A stretch of 64,000 nt of DNA from Streptomyces sp. NRRL S-646 (GCF_000720765.1 NZ_JODC01000009.1:62001-126000), one strand, 5' to 3'; positions 1-8,689 are shown, numbered from the stretch's first letter. The notes: generated by a model from the sequence alone, not told the origin. Numbers and translations are program-made.

Positions 1-1037
1 TGGCCCTCCTCATGGCCTGCGGAGCCTCGGTGTACGCGACCTGGAACCCCGAGTCCGTCCTCGAACCGAAGTACTCGGGCCTGCTCTCCTCGGCGCCCTC
101 GCTGGTCGGCAACGCCCGCAACATCGTCACCGAATTCGACGTCTACCAGAAGGAGTTGGCCCGCCTGGTGACCAATGTGACGAAGCTCTACGACGTCACG
201 TCCACGCTGCCCGCCTACCAGCCGGACCCGTCCACCGTCCGCGTCCTGCACGTCTCGGACATCCATCTCAACCCCGCGAGCTGGAAGATCATCGCGTCGC
301 TGGTGGACCAGTACAAGGTGAACGTGATCGTCGACACCGGCGACACGATGGACCACGGCTCGGCGGCGGAGAACGGCTTCCTCGACCCGATCGCGGACCT
401 GGGGGCCCCGTACGTCTGGGTCCGCGGCAACCACGACTCGGATGTCACCCAGCGCCATCTGCAGCGCATGAAGAACGTCCACGTGCTGGACGGCGGCCGG
501 GCGGAGACGATCGCGGGCCTGCGCTTCGCGGGCATGGGCGACCCGCAGTTCACCCCCGACCGCTCGAAGGCACTGGGAGCCGCCGCGTCGGAGGAACTGG
601 CCGGCGCCCGCCTGGCGACGGCCCTGAGCGACCAGAAGAGCGCGGGCACCCCCGTCGACGTGGCCATGGTCCACGAGCCGTCGGCGGCCCGCGAGGTCGA
701 CGGCGAGGTGCCACTGGTCCTGTGCGGCCACCTGCACCACGAAGGCGACGAGATCCTGCAGCGCGGCACCCACCTGCGTATGGAGGGCTCGACGGGCGGC
801 AGCGGCCTGCGCGCGCTCGAACACAAGTACCCGGCCCCGATCGAGGCCTCGATCCTCTACTTCGACCGCGACACCCGCCGCCTCCAGGCCTGGGACTCGA
901 TCAAACTGGGCGGCCTCGGCGAGACGACGGCGGAGGTCACCCGCCACCTCCCCAAGGAGAACCAGCCCGGAGCCACCCCGTCCTCGCCGACCCCCTCCTC
1001 TCCCGCCCCATCCACCCCCTCGCCCTCCACCCCGTAA
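1..1037 (+). CDS. Metallophosphoesterase (5' end outside the window)
   Basis: The frame is already open at position 3, so the true start lies upstream and this is the C-terminal part of the protein. It carries the ordered calcineurin-like metallophosphoesterase signature: SDIHLN, GDTMDHG, GNHDS, a later VHEP and finally GHLHH. These residues bind two metal ions and hydrolyse phosphomonoester or diester bonds. The substrate cannot be told. The extreme C-terminus is a Pro/Ser/Thr-rich tail typical of exported or surface-exposed streptomycete proteins. The small-residue segment before the first in-window Met could be the end of a membrane helix, but too little of it is visible. A promoter-like sequence for the tRNA cluster follows directly after the stop. 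Confidence 0.85.
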   Translation, partial: ALLMACGASVYATWNPESVLEPKYSGLLSSAPSLVGNARNIVTEFDVYQKELARLVTNVTKLYDVTSTLPAYQPDPSTVRVLHVSDIHLNPASWKIIASLVDQYKVNVIVDTGDTMDHGSAAENGFLDPIADLGAPYVWVRGNHDSDVTQRHLQRMKNVHVLDGGRAETIAGLRFAGMGDPQFTPDRSKALGAAASEELAGARLATALSDQKSAGTPVDVAMVHEPSAAREVDGEVPLVLCGHLHHEGDEILQRGTHLRMEGSTGGSGLRALEHKYPAPIEASILYFDRDTRRLQAWDSIKLGGLGETTAEVTRHLPKENQPGATPSSPTPSSPAPSTPSPSTP

Positions 1038-1043
1038 ACCGTT

Positions 1044-1073
1044 TTGGCGATACCTCCCGCCATCCCATATGCT
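1044..1073 (+). promoter_or_regulatory. Candidate promoter of the tRNA-Glu/Asp/Phe cluster
   Basis: A -35-like TTGGCG and a -10-like TATGCT are separated by 18 bases and end about 45 bases before tRNA-Glu. The position just after the phosphoesterase stop fits a promoter for the three tRNAs. This is inferred from motif and spacing only. Confidence 0.45.
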
Positions 1074-1117
1074 TCTCACGTCCCCGACGCGCTGAGAGGC
1101 GCCCAGGCGGGCCGATA

Positions 1118-1190
1118 GCCCTCATCGTCTAGCGGCCTAGGACGCCGCCCTTTCAAGGCGGTAGCACGGGTTCGAATCCCGTTGGGGGCA
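1118..1190 (+). tRNA. tRNA-Glu (TTC)
   Basis: A 73-nt cloverleaf. The acceptor strands GCCCTCA and TGGGGGC pair with one G-T wobble, the T arm contains GGTTCGAATCC, and the anticodon stem CCGCC/GGCGG closes the loop CTTTCAA with anticodon TTC. No CCA is encoded. It is the first of three tRNAs in the same direction. Confidence 0.95.
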
Positions 1191-1231
1191 CGCAAAACCG
1201 TGTGCGACACTGGTGGTCGCCCACGAAGCTT

Positions 1232-1306
1232 GGTCCTGTGGAGCAGTTTGGAGTGCTCGCCACCCTGTCAAGGTGGAGGCCGCGGGTTCAAATCCCGTCA
1301 GGACCG
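1232..1306 (+). tRNA. tRNA-Asp (GTC), copy 1
   Basis: A 75-nt cloverleaf with acceptor GGTCCTG/CAGGACC and anticodon loop CTGTCAA (GTC). The sequence is identical over its full length to a second tRNA-Asp at 7635-7709, so the two form direct repeats about 6.4 kb apart. Flanking bases differ between the copies. Confidence 0.95.
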
Positions 1307-1330
1307 CTGAGGTTTCCTCGGAAGCCTCGT

Positions 1331-1404
1331 GGCTGGGTAGCTCAGTTGGTACGAGCGATCGCCTGAAAAGCGATAGGTCGCCGGTTCGACCCCGGCCCCA
1401 GCCA
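1331..1404 (+). tRNA. tRNA-Phe (GAA)
   Basis: A 74-nt cloverleaf with acceptor GGCTGGG/CCCAGCC, D arm GCTCAGTTGGTACGAGC and anticodon loop CTGAAAA (GAA). It is the last tRNA of the cluster and a strong hairpin terminator follows within ten bases. Confidence 0.95.
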
Positions 1405-1410
1405 CAAGAA

Positions 1411-1447
1411 CGAAACCCCCCTCCCGGACATCCGGAGGGGGGTTTCG
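1411..1447 (+). terminator. Terminator of the tRNA cluster
   Basis: Inverted repeat GAAACCCCCCTCC / GGAGGGGGGTTTC with a short loop, directly after tRNA-Phe. The arms are GC-rich and end in A/T-rich bases, the usual streptomycete intrinsic terminator form. Confidence 0.8.
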
Positions 1448-1475
1448 TCGTCCACAGGGAACCTGAGGGGGGTTC

Positions 1476-3101
1476 TTGAGACACATAGCCAGAGGGCTGG
1501 TGACGGCCGGTGCCGTGCTGGTCGGCACCCTTGCCCTGCCCGGCACCGCCCATGCGGCCGGACCGAACGTGAAGGACGCGTACAGCGACTCGGCCGACTG
1601 GTCGGTCCTCGACGTGCGCCTCAACTACAGCGGCGACATCGACAAGGTCACCGCGACCCTCCGCCCGGTCGGCGGCAGCGAGTCGGACGCGCCGGTGGCC
1701 AAGATCACCGACTTCACGCAGAAGTACTACGTCAGCTCGTGGGAGGGGATCTGGGCCTCCCAGCCCATCCACCTGGACACGCTCGGCGACTACACGGTCG
1801 ACGTCGAGGCCACCGACAGCAGCGGCGAGACCACCGTCCAGCAGAACGCGGGCACCCTGCACTACCAGAAGCAGCCCGTCATCACCGGCTTCGCCGTCAC
1901 GCCGACCGAGCCGGACATCGAGCACCGCACGGTCACCGCCACCGGCGACCTGGTCGTCCGCGACCCCAGCACCCGCGAGACCGTGCCGCTGCCCGGCGCC
2001 ACCGTGACCCCCGCTTTCGACAACGGCAGTGCGGAAGCTCCCACCGTCACCGACGACACCGGCCACTTCTCCGCGTCCCGGGAGACGACGGGCGGCTGGG
2101 CCCGCGCCACGTACAACGGCGGCCTCGGCTTCTTCACCACCGACGCGGTCCAGGTCTGGCCGCAGGCCGCGCCCACCCGGTACGTCCTCGACAAGAGCGA
2201 CTTCCACGTCACCGCGGGCGACAAGGTCGACGTCACCGGCACCCTCCAGTACCAGTACGGCGGCGAGTGGAAGCCGCTGGCCGGCATCCCGCTGGAGATG
2301 GACTACAAGGACTGCACCACCTGCAGCCCCGTCGACGCGACCACCGACGCGAACGGCCGCTTCTCCTTCGAGCGGTACCCGTACGGCGCCAAGAGCGTCT
2401 ACGAGATCGCCGTCCAGGTGCGCCCGTACAACCCCTACATCGTGCACAACACCGCCGATGTCACCGTCGCCGTCACCGCGACGACGAAGTTCTCCGGCTT
2501 CACGGCATCCCTCGACAAGTACGCCCAGGTGACCGTGAACGGCACCCTCGACCTGATCGGCCGCGACACCAGCGACCAGGCCAGTGTCGACATCCAGTAC
2601 TCGGCCGACGGCAGGACCGGCTGGAGCACGAAGAAGACCGTCAAGACCAGCTTCGGCTCCCAGTTCACGGTCGAGAAGCTGCCGGGCTACACCGACGGCT
2701 ACTGGCGCCTGCACTACGGCGGTTCCTCCGCCAAGGACATCAAGGGCACCCTCAGCACCGCCCTGCGCCGCAACCGCGCCCTCACCCGGATCAAGGACGC
2801 CAACGCGTCCCCCGAGCCGGTGACCAAGGGCCGCACGATCACGGTGAAGGGCGTGCTCCAGGAGCTCAAGGTCGGCGGTACGACCTGGAAGGCGTACGGC
2901 GGCAAGAAGGTGCAGATCCTCTTCCGGCCCAAGGGCAAGACCACCTGGTACCTGATGGCCACCGTCACCACGCAGACCAACGGCTCCTTCGGCAAGGGGT
3001 TCAAGGCGACGCAGGACGGCACCTGGGTGCCCGTCTTCCTGTACCCCGACAGCAAGCACTTCGTCGGTGACGGCCGGGAGGACTACGTCGACGTGCGGTG
3101 A
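1476..3101 (+). CDS. Secreted protein with repeated Ig-like beta domains
   Basis: The start is TTG, chosen because the run TGAGGGGGG lies just upstream and a typical signal peptide follows (RHIARGL, a hydrophobic core, cleavage after TAHAA). The mature part, about 515 residues, is built of successive beta-sandwich-like stretches: DYTVDVEATDSSGE; a VTPAFDNGS segment; YVLDKSDFHVTAGDKVDVTGTL; a CTTC cysteine pair; and a C-terminal TITVKGVLQ...WYLMATVTTQTNGSFGKGF domain of the kind seen in streptomycete calcium-binding or Ig-like secreted proteins. No catalytic motif is visible. It is probably an extracellular structural or binding protein. The exact role is unknown. Confidence 0.75.
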   Translation: MRHIARGLVTAGAVLVGTLALPGTAHAAGPNVKDAYSDSADWSVLDVRLNYSGDIDKVTATLRPVGGSESDAPVAKITDFTQKYYVSSWEGIWASQPIHLDTLGDYTVDVEATDSSGETTVQQNAGTLHYQKQPVITGFAVTPTEPDIEHRTVTATGDLVVRDPSTRETVPLPGATVTPAFDNGSAEAPTVTDDTGHFSASRETTGGWARATYNGGLGFFTTDAVQVWPQAAPTRYVLDKSDFHVTAGDKVDVTGTLQYQYGGEWKPLAGIPLEMDYKDCTTCSPVDATTDANGRFSFERYPYGAKSVYEIAVQVRPYNPYIVHNTADVTVAVTATTKFSGFTASLDKYAQVTVNGTLDLIGRDTSDQASVDIQYSADGRTGWSTKKTVKTSFGSQFTVEKLPGYTDGYWRLHYGGSSAKDIKGTLSTALRRNRALTRIKDANASPEPVTKGRTITVKGVLQELKVGGTTWKAYGGKKVQILFRPKGKTTWYLMATVTTQTNGSFGKGFKATQDGTWVPVFLYPDSKHFVGDGREDYVDVR

Positions 3102-3144
3102 CCGGCTTGGCACCCTGCCTCGCCGGGCGCTACCTTCCAGGGCC

Positions 3145-3474
3145 ATGGGGGACGCCGCGTTGGAGAAGAGCCGGGCCCGGTACGGGCTGCTGGCCGTGGT
3201 GATCAGTAATCTGGCCATCGCCGGGGTCGCGATCTTCGGGGTGTGGCGGCTCGGTGGGGACAGGTCGGTGATCGTTGGCGTCCTCACCGCCGCCTTCACC
3301 GCGGTGAGCAGCATGACCACCGCCTACCTGGGCATCAAGGCCGTCTCCAACACCGCGAAGTCGATCGCGCTGGGCGAGGGCGCGGCACGGCAGCAGCAGC
3401 CGGCACCGGCGCCTGCGGCCACGCCCGCCGCCCCGGCCGCGCCTCCCGCTCAGAGGACCTCCGAGGCGTCCTGA
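3145..3474 (+). CDS. Small membrane protein, unknown function
   Basis: I place the start at ATG 3145 (MGDAALEKSRARYG), not at the upstream in-frame ATG, because the upstream stretch overlaps the preceding gene and reads as a frame artefact. The 109-residue product has two hydrophobic helices, about residues 13-33 (LLAVVISNLAIAGVAIFGVW) and 40-60 (VIVGVLTAAFTAVSSMTTAYLG). A cytoplasm-facing amphipathic stretch and a C-terminal Ala/Pro/Gln-rich tail follow. No catalytic motifs are seen. It sits alone between the secreted protein and hrpA. Confidence 0.65.
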   Translation: MGDAALEKSRARYGLLAVVISNLAIAGVAIFGVWRLGGDRSVIVGVLTAAFTAVSSMTTAYLGIKAVSNTAKSIALGEGAARQQQPAPAPAATPAAPAAPPAQRTSEAS

Positions 3475-3532
3475 GGCACCGGCCACAAATGGTTCGCCAG
3501 GGATTTCCCAGGGATGAGATCCTGGATCGCGT

Positions 3533-6500
3533 ATGTCTACGCATCCTGCCCCCGGCACTCCGGCACCTGGCACCCCGGCGCCCGGTTCGCCGGCCCTCGG
3601 CGATCTCGCCCCCCGCCTGACCGAGCTCTCCCTGCGCGACGCGCACCGGCTCGGGCGCAGGCTCGAAGGCGCGCGCAAGATCCGTAAGCCCGAGGCCCAG
3701 GCCGCCGTCCTCGCCGAGATCGAGGCGGAGATCGCGAAGGCCGAGGGGCGGATGGGCGAGCGGCGCGGCCGGGTCCCCGCCGTCTCGTATCCCGAGCAGC
3801 TGCCGGTCAGCCAGAAGAAGGACGTCATCGCGGAGGCCATCCGCGATCACCAGGTCGTCATCGTCGCCGGTGAGACCGGGTCCGGAAAGACCACCCAGAT
3901 CCCCAAGATCTGTCTCGAGCTCGGGCGGGGGGTGCGGGGCATGATCGGGCACACCCAGCCCCGTCGTATCGCCGCCCGCACGGTCGCCGAGCGTGTGGCC
4001 GAGGAGATGGACACCCCGCTCGGCGAGGCCGTCGGCTGGAAGGTGCGGTTCACCGACCAGGTGAACCAGGACTCGACCTTCATCAAGCTGATGACGGACG
4101 GCATCCTGCTCGCCGAGATCCAGACCGACCGCGAGCTGCGCGCCTACGACACGATCATCATCGACGAGGCCCACGAGCGGTCCCTCAACATCGACTTCCT
4201 GCTCGGCTACCTCGCGCAGCTGCTGCCGAAGCGGCCCGATCTCAAGGTCGTCATCACCTCCGCGACCATCGACCCCGAGCGTTTCTCCCGGCACTTCGGC
4301 GACGCCCCGATCATCGAGGTCAGCGGCCGGACGTATCCGGTGGAGGTGCGCTATCGCCCGCTCCTCGAAGAGGACGGCGACGACTCCGACCGCGACCAGA
4401 TCACCGCGATCTGCGACGCGGTCGAGGAGCTCCAGGGCGAGGGCAAGGGCGACATCCTCGTCTTCCTCTCCGGCGAGCGCGAGATCCGCGACACGGCGGA
4501 CGCGCTGGTCAGGAAGAACTACCCCCGCGCCGGAGGCGCCAATGGGCAGGGCACGGAAGTCCTGCCCCTCTACGCCCGCCTCTCGCACGCCGAGCAGCAT
4601 CGCGTGTTCCAGCCGCACACGGGCCGCAGGATCGTTCTGGCTACGAACGTCGCCGAGACCTCGCTGACCGTCCCGGGCATCAAGTACGTCATCGACCCGG
4701 GCTTCGCCCGGATCAGCCGGTACAGCCACCGCACCAAGGTCCAGCGCCTGCCCATCGAGCCGATCTCGCAGGCCAGCGCCAACCAGCGCAAGGGACGCTG
4801 CGGCCGTACGTCCGACGGCATCTGCATCCGCCTCTACTCCGAGGACGACTTCCTCGCCCGCCCGGAGTTCACGGACGCGGAGATCCTCCGTACGAACCTG
4901 GCGTCCGTCATCCTGCAGATGACCGCGGCCGGCCTCGGCGACATCGAGAAGTTCCCCTTCATCGACCCGCCGGACCACCGCAACATCCGCGACGGCGTGC
5001 AGCTGCTCCAGGAGCTGCACGCGCTGGACCCGGCGGAGAAGGACGTACGCAAGCGGCTCACCCAGACCGGCCGCAGGCTCGCCCAGCTGCCCGTCGACCC
5101 CCGCCTGGCCCGCATGGTCCTGGAGGCCGACAAGAACGGCTGCGTCCGCGAGGTCATGGTCATAGCCGCCGCGCTCTCCATCCAGGACCCGCGCGAGCGC
5201 CCCGCCGACAAACAGGCCCAGGCCGACCAGCAGCATGCCCGCTTCAAGGACGAGACGAGCGACTTCCTCGCCTACCTCAACCTGTGGCGCTACGTCCGCG
5301 AGCAGCAGAAGGAGCGCGGCTCCAGCTCCTTCCGGCGGATGTGCAAGCAGGAGTACCTCAACTTCCTGCGCATTCGCGAATGGCAGGACATCTACACGCA
5401 GTTGAGAACGGTCGCCAAGCAGATGGGCATCCACCTCAACGAGGAGGACGCCCCCGGCGACCGCATCCACCTGTCCCTCCTCGCCGGACTGCTGTCCCAC
5501 ATCGGCATGAAGGACGTGAAGGACGGCGCGAAGAACGAGTATCTGGGCGCCCGCAACGCCAAGTTCGCGATCTTCCCGGGCTCGGCGCTCTTCAAGAAGC
5601 CGCCGCGGTTCGTCATGTCCGCCGAACTCGTCGAGACCTCCCGTCTCTGGGCCCGCGTCAACGCGAAGATCGAGCCCGAGTGGGTCGAACCCCTCGCCGA
5701 GCACCTCCTGAAGCGGACGTACAGCGAACCGCACTGGGAGAAGGACCAGGCGGCGGTGATGGCGTACGAGAAGGTCACGCTGTACGGCGTCCCGATCGTC
5801 GCCCAGCGGAAGGTGAACTACGGCCGGATCGACGCCGAGGTCAGCCGCGAGCTGTTCATCCGCAACGCGCTCGTCGAGGGCGACTGGCGTACGCACCACA
5901 AGTTCTTCGCCGACAACCGCAGACTCCTCAGCGAGGTCGAGGAGCTGGAGCACCGCGCCCGGCGCCGGGACATCGTCGTCGACGACGACACGCTCTTCGA
6001 CTTCTACGACCAGAAGGTGCCTGAACACGTCGTCTCCGGCGCCCACTTCGACTCCTGGTGGAAGCGGAAGCGGCACGAGCAGCCGGAGTTCCTGGACTTC
6101 GCGCGGGAGATGCTCATCCGGGAGTCGGCGGAGGCGGTCACCAAGGCCGACTATCCGGACTCGTGGCGGCAGGGTCCGCTGAAGTTCCGGGTGACGTATC
6201 AGTTCGAGCCGGGCGCGGACGCGGACGGTGTGACGGTCCATGTCCCGCTCCAGGTCCTCAACCAGGTCACCGACGAGGGCTTCGACTGGCAGATCCCGGG
6301 CCTGCGGGAGGAACTCGTGACCGAGCTGATCCGCTCGCTCCCGAAGCCGATCCGCCGCAACTACGTGCCGGCGCCGAACTTCGCGAAGCGCTTCCTGGAT
6401 ACGGCCGCCCCCTTGCAGGAGCCCTTGACGGTGACGATGGCGCGTGAGCTGAAGCGCATGGTCGGAGTCCCCTTCGAGGAGTCGGACTTCGACTGGTCGA

Positions 6501-7540
6501 AGGTCCCGGACCATCTGCGCATCACCTTCCGCATCGTCGACGAGCGGCGCCGCAAGCTCGCCGAGGACAAGGACCTGGAGGCGCTGCGGCTCCAGCTGAA
6601 GCCGAAGGCCCGCAAGGCCCTCTCCCAGGCCGCCGCGGCCACCGCCTCCCGCGAGGGCGGGGAGTCCCTGGAACGCAAGGGCCTGACGGACTGGACGATC
6701 GGCTCCCTGACCCGCGTCTTCGAAACGCGCCGGGCGGGCCAGCCGGTGAAGGCGTACCCGGCGCTGGTCGACGACGGCGACACGGTCTCGGTCCGCCTCT
6801 TCGACACGGAGGCGGAACAGGCGGAGGCGATGTGGAAGGGCACGCGCAGGCTGATCCTGCGCAACATCCCGGTCAACCCCGCGAAGTTCGCGTCCGAGAA
6901 GCTGACGAACGCCCAGAAGCTCGCCCTGTCCGCGAACCCGCACGGCTCGATCCAGGGCCTGTTCGACGACTGCGCGATGGCGGCGGCGGACAAGCTGATC
7001 GGGGACTTCGGGGGGCCGGCGTGGGACGAGGAGTCGTACCGGAAGCTGTACGACAAGGTGCGGGCGGAAATCGTGGACACGACGATCCGTACGGTGGGCC
7101 AGGTCCAGCAGGTCCTGGCGGCCTGGCAGGCCTGTGAGCGCCGCCTGAAGGCCGTACGCAGCCCCGCGCTGCTCCCGAACCTCCAGGACGTCCGCAGGCA
7201 GCTGGACGCCCTTGTGAAGCCGGGCTTCGTGACCGCGACGGGCCTTCGCCGCCTGCCCGACCTGATGCGCTACCTCGTGGCCGCGGACCGCCGCCTCCAG
7301 CAGATGCCGACGGGTGTCCAGCGGGACACGACGCGCATGGAGAAGGTCCACGAGATGCAGGACGAGTACGCATGGCTCCTGGAGCAGATGCCCCAGGGCC
7401 GTCCGGTCCCCTCCTCGGTGCTGGACATCCGCTGGATGATCGAGGAGCTCCGGGTCAGCTATTTCGCCCACGCGCTGGGTACGGCGTACCCCGTCTCCGA
7501 CAAGCGGATCGTGAAGGCGATCGACGCGGCCGCCCCGTAA
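3533..7540 (+). CDS. hrpA: ATP-dependent RNA helicase HrpA (DEAH box)
   Basis: A 1335-residue protein, the usual length for HrpA. The N-terminal 90 residues hold a Pro/Gly-rich leader and a basic helical segment. The helicase core follows: motif I GETGSGKTTQ near residue 113, motif II DEAH at 211-214, motif III SAT near 243, motif V ATNVAETSLT and motif VI QRKGRCGR. After it come the HA2/ratchet, OB-fold and the long C-terminal domain specific to HrpA-type proteins (LDIRWMIEELRVSYFAHALGT close to the end). DEAH helicases of this type unwind or remodel RNA and ribonucleoprotein in the cytoplasm. Bacterial HrpA has been linked to translation and mRNA processing. The gene is monocistronic, followed by a tRNA-Asp. 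Confidence 0.93.
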   Translation: MSTHPAPGTPAPGTPAPGSPALGDLAPRLTELSLRDAHRLGRRLEGARKIRKPEAQAAVLAEIEAEIAKAEGRMGERRGRVPAVSYPEQLPVSQKKDVIAEAIRDHQVVIVAGETGSGKTTQIPKICLELGRGVRGMIGHTQPRRIAARTVAERVAEEMDTPLGEAVGWKVRFTDQVNQDSTFIKLMTDGILLAEIQTDRELRAYDTIIIDEAHERSLNIDFLLGYLAQLLPKRPDLKVVITSATIDPERFSRHFGDAPIIEVSGRTYPVEVRYRPLLEEDGDDSDRDQITAICDAVEELQGEGKGDILVFLSGEREIRDTADALVRKNYPRAGGANGQGTEVLPLYARLSHAEQHRVFQPHTGRRIVLATNVAETSLTVPGIKYVIDPGFARISRYSHRTKVQRLPIEPISQASANQRKGRCGRTSDGICIRLYSEDDFLARPEFTDAEILRTNLASVILQMTAAGLGDIEKFPFIDPPDHRNIRDGVQLLQELHALDPAEKDVRKRLTQTGRRLAQLPVDPRLARMVLEADKNGCVREVMVIAAALSIQDPRERPADKQAQADQQHARFKDETSDFLAYLNLWRYVREQQKERGSSSFRRMCKQEYLNFLRIREWQDIYTQLRTVAKQMGIHLNEEDAPGDRIHLSLLAGLLSHIGMKDVKDGAKNEYLGARNAKFAIFPGSALFKKPPRFVMSAELVETSRLWARVNAKIEPEWVEPLAEHLLKRTYSEPHWEKDQAAVMAYEKVTLYGVPIVAQRKVNYGRIDAEVSRELFIRNALVEGDWRTHHKFFADNRRLLSEVEELEHRARRRDIVVDDDTLFDFYDQKVPEHVVSGAHFDSWWKRKRHEQPEFLDFAREMLIRESAEAVTKADYPDSWRQGPLKFRVTYQFEPGADADGVTVHVPLQVLNQVTDEGFDWQIPGLREELVTELIRSLPKPIRRNYVPAPNFAKRFLDTAAPLQEPLTVTMARELKRMVGVPFEESDFDWSKVPDHLRITFRIVDERRRKLAEDKDLEALRLQLKPKARKALSQAAAATASREGGESLERKGLTDWTIGSLTRVFETRRAGQPVKAYPALVDDGDTVSVRLFDTEAEQAEAMWKGTRRLILRNIPVNPAKFASEKLTNAQKLALSANPHGSIQGLFDDCAMAAADKLIGDFGGPAWDEESYRKLYDKVRAEIVDTTIRTVGQVQQVLAAWQACERRLKAVRSPALLPNLQDVRRQLDALVKPGFVTATGLRRLPDLMRYLVAADRRLQQMPTGVQRDTTRMEKVHEMQDEYAWLLEQMPQGRPVPSSVLDIRWMIEELRVSYFAHALGTAYPVSDKRIVKAIDAAAP

Positions 7541-7634
7541 CCACCTGCACACACTGGGTGAGTTCGACCAGCGGGCTCACCCTCCTGTACAGTCTCTTCT
7601 CGCAGCGCAACGCACGAATGGCGCCGCGAAACCT

Positions 7635-7709
7635 GGTCCTGTGGAGCAGTTTGGAGTGCTCGCCACCCTGTCAAGGTGGAGGCCGCGGGTTCAAATCCCG
7701 TCAGGACCG
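7635..7709 (+). tRNA. tRNA-Asp (GTC), copy 2
   Basis: Identical over all 75 nt to the copy at 1232-1306. A possible -10 (TACAGT, about 7597-7602) lies upstream. The gene is followed by an array of partial tRNA-Asp sequences and hairpins (7717-8063). Confidence 0.95.
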
Positions 7710-7716
7710 CAGCGAG

Positions 7717-7743
7717 AGGCCCGCACCAACAAGGCGCGGGCCT
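7717..7743 (+). terminator. Hairpin terminator 1 after tRNA-Asp
   Basis: Arms AGGCCCGC / GCGGGCCT around an ACCAACAAG-type loop, followed by TTCC. It begins eight bases after tRNA-Asp and is the probable terminator. It is the first of four related hairpins. Confidence 0.75.
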
Positions 7744-7905
7744 TCCTCATACCCACACCCACCACTCGCCACCCGGCCAAGATGGAGGCCGCGCCCGCGG
7801 CGCAGCCGCAATCACACCCACCACTCGCCACCCGGCCAAGGTGAAGGCCGCGCCCGCGGCGCAGCCGCAATCGGGTACAGCAAATCCCGTCAGGACCGCA
7901 GCAAG

Positions 7906-7932
7906 AGGCCCGCACCAACAAGGCGCGGGCCT
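7906..7932 (+). terminator. Hairpin copy 2 in the tRNA-Asp array
   Basis: Repeats the first hairpin base for base (arms AGGCCCGC / GCGGGCCT, same loop) and follows the tRNA-Asp 3'-end copy that ends at 7898, so the tRNA-end plus hairpin unit was copied together. Confidence 0.65.
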
Positions 7933-7943
7933 TCCTCATACCC

Positions 7944-7968
7944 GGCCCGCACCAACAAGGCGCGGGCC
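7944..7968 (+). terminator. Hairpin copy 3 in the tRNA-Asp array
   Basis: Arms GGCCCGC / GCGGGCC with the same loop as copies 1 and 2. It follows copy 2 almost directly, separated only by TTCCTCATACCC, so it is a tandem duplication of the hairpin alone. Confidence 0.6.
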
Positions 7969-8034
7969 TTCCTCATACCCACACCCACCCACCACTCGCC
8001 ACCCGGCCAAGATGGACCGCAGCAAGAAGTGAGC

Positions 8035-8063
8035 AGGGCCCGTGCCGACAAGGTGCGGGCCCT
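8035..8063 (+). terminator. Hairpin copy 4, diverged
   Basis: Arms AGGGCCCG / CGGGCCCT with loop TGCCGACAAGGTG, followed by TTTCTCG. It is related to copies 1-3 but has several changes and a better T-tract, so it may be the original read-through terminator of this locus. Confidence 0.65.
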
Positions 8064-8087
8064 TTCTCGTGCCGGGCGTGCCGTCTC

Positions 8088-8153
8088 AGCCCGTCCGGCG
8101 TTTGAGGACGAGGCCGTTCAGGCCGAAGGGGGGTCTGGGGGCGCAGCCCCCAG
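8088..8153. repeat. Dispersed palindromic intergenic element, copy A
   Basis: Begins with CCCGTCCGGCGTTTGAGGAC, continues with AGGCCGTTCAGGCCGAAG and ends in the hairpin CTGGGGGCGCAGCCCCCAG. A second copy in inverse orientation lies at 34203-34272. From memory this element family recurs in streptomycete intergenic regions. The terminal hairpin could act as a terminator. Confidence 0.75.
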
Positions 8154-8316
8154 GGCGACGGTCAGCGCAGCGTCCGGCACCGGCAAGGGCACGGCACTGG
8201 AGTCACCGGCGCACGGCGGAGCCCCCCGCGGAGCCCCATGCCGTCTTGACGCCGTCACATTCCCTCGGTACCCAGAAGACAGGGCCGTTCCCCCTTCGGC
8301 CCCGTGGAGGTGGCGT

Positions 8317-8505
8317 ATGGCGGCATCGGTCAGGCACGAGACACGGGCCCTGCTCCGTGCGCATCTGTCGGCCGCCTTGTCGTACGGCCACCTGACCCGC
8401 CACTGCCCGATATGCCACCACCTGCTGCGGCTGGCGATGGACTCGCCGAGGGCCGCCGAGGGCCCGGACGAGGTCGTCGAGGACGAAAGTGCCGCCGGCG
8501 CATGA
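8317..8505 (+). CDS. Small conserved protein with CPIC motif (DUF6274-like)
   Basis: A 62-residue protein starting at ATG 8317, with GGAGG seven bases upstream. It reads MAASVRHETRALLRAHL, then RHCPICHHLLRLAM, then a short acidic tail. The single C-x2-C with two nearby His could bind a metal, but half a zinc knuckle is all that is present. I believe it matches a small streptomycete family that sits beside bldC (DUF6274). That name is from memory. Function is unknown. It is transcribed towards bldC, with a large hairpin and the bldC terminator between. Confidence 0.7.
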   Translation: MAASVRHETRALLRAHLSAALSYGHLTRHCPICHHLLRLAMDSPRAAEGPDEVVEDESAAGA

Positions 8506-8689
8506 CGGCCGGCCGCTCCAACGCCCGCCCCGCCACGGGGATCTGGACCGTACACCTCCTCTAGCGCACGGACGACGACGGCAACAAGGACCCCGGCATG
8601 TGACGGGTGTCACCGCATGAGTTTCTGAAACCGCGGTACTTACACCCCACCTACAAGTGGTCAATTTTATATGTGCAATTGCACCACTC

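Larger units (their letters stand above)
7754..8018 (+). repeat. Array of degenerate tRNA-Asp 3' halves and copied hairpins
   Basis: Three segments near 7765-7793, 7824-7898 and 7995-8018 resemble the tRNA-Asp stretch from its anticodon stem onward: CTCGCCACCCGGCCAAG against CTCGCCACCCTGTCAAG in the gene. The middle segment also keeps the true 3' end AAATCCCGTCAGGACCG. The first two lie in a tandem repeat of period 59. Between and after the segments come copies of the hairpin that follows the intact tRNA. None can fold as a full tRNA. The layout suggests repeated local duplication of the tRNA 3' half with its terminator, or scars of elements that used this tRNA as attachment site. Confidence 0.7.

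Noticed and set aside
1137..3320. Long minus-strand frame of 727 codons over the tRNAs and the secreted protein
   Set aside because: It runs antisense through two tRNA genes and a gene with signal peptide and ribosome site. Its composition is the Gly/Val/Arg/Leu-rich pattern of a high-GC shadow frame.
3335..7552. Minus-strand frame of 1405 codons opposite hrpA
   Set aside because: Complete overlap with a clear helicase gene and no motif of its own. Long antisense frames are normal in DNA with GC-rich third positions.
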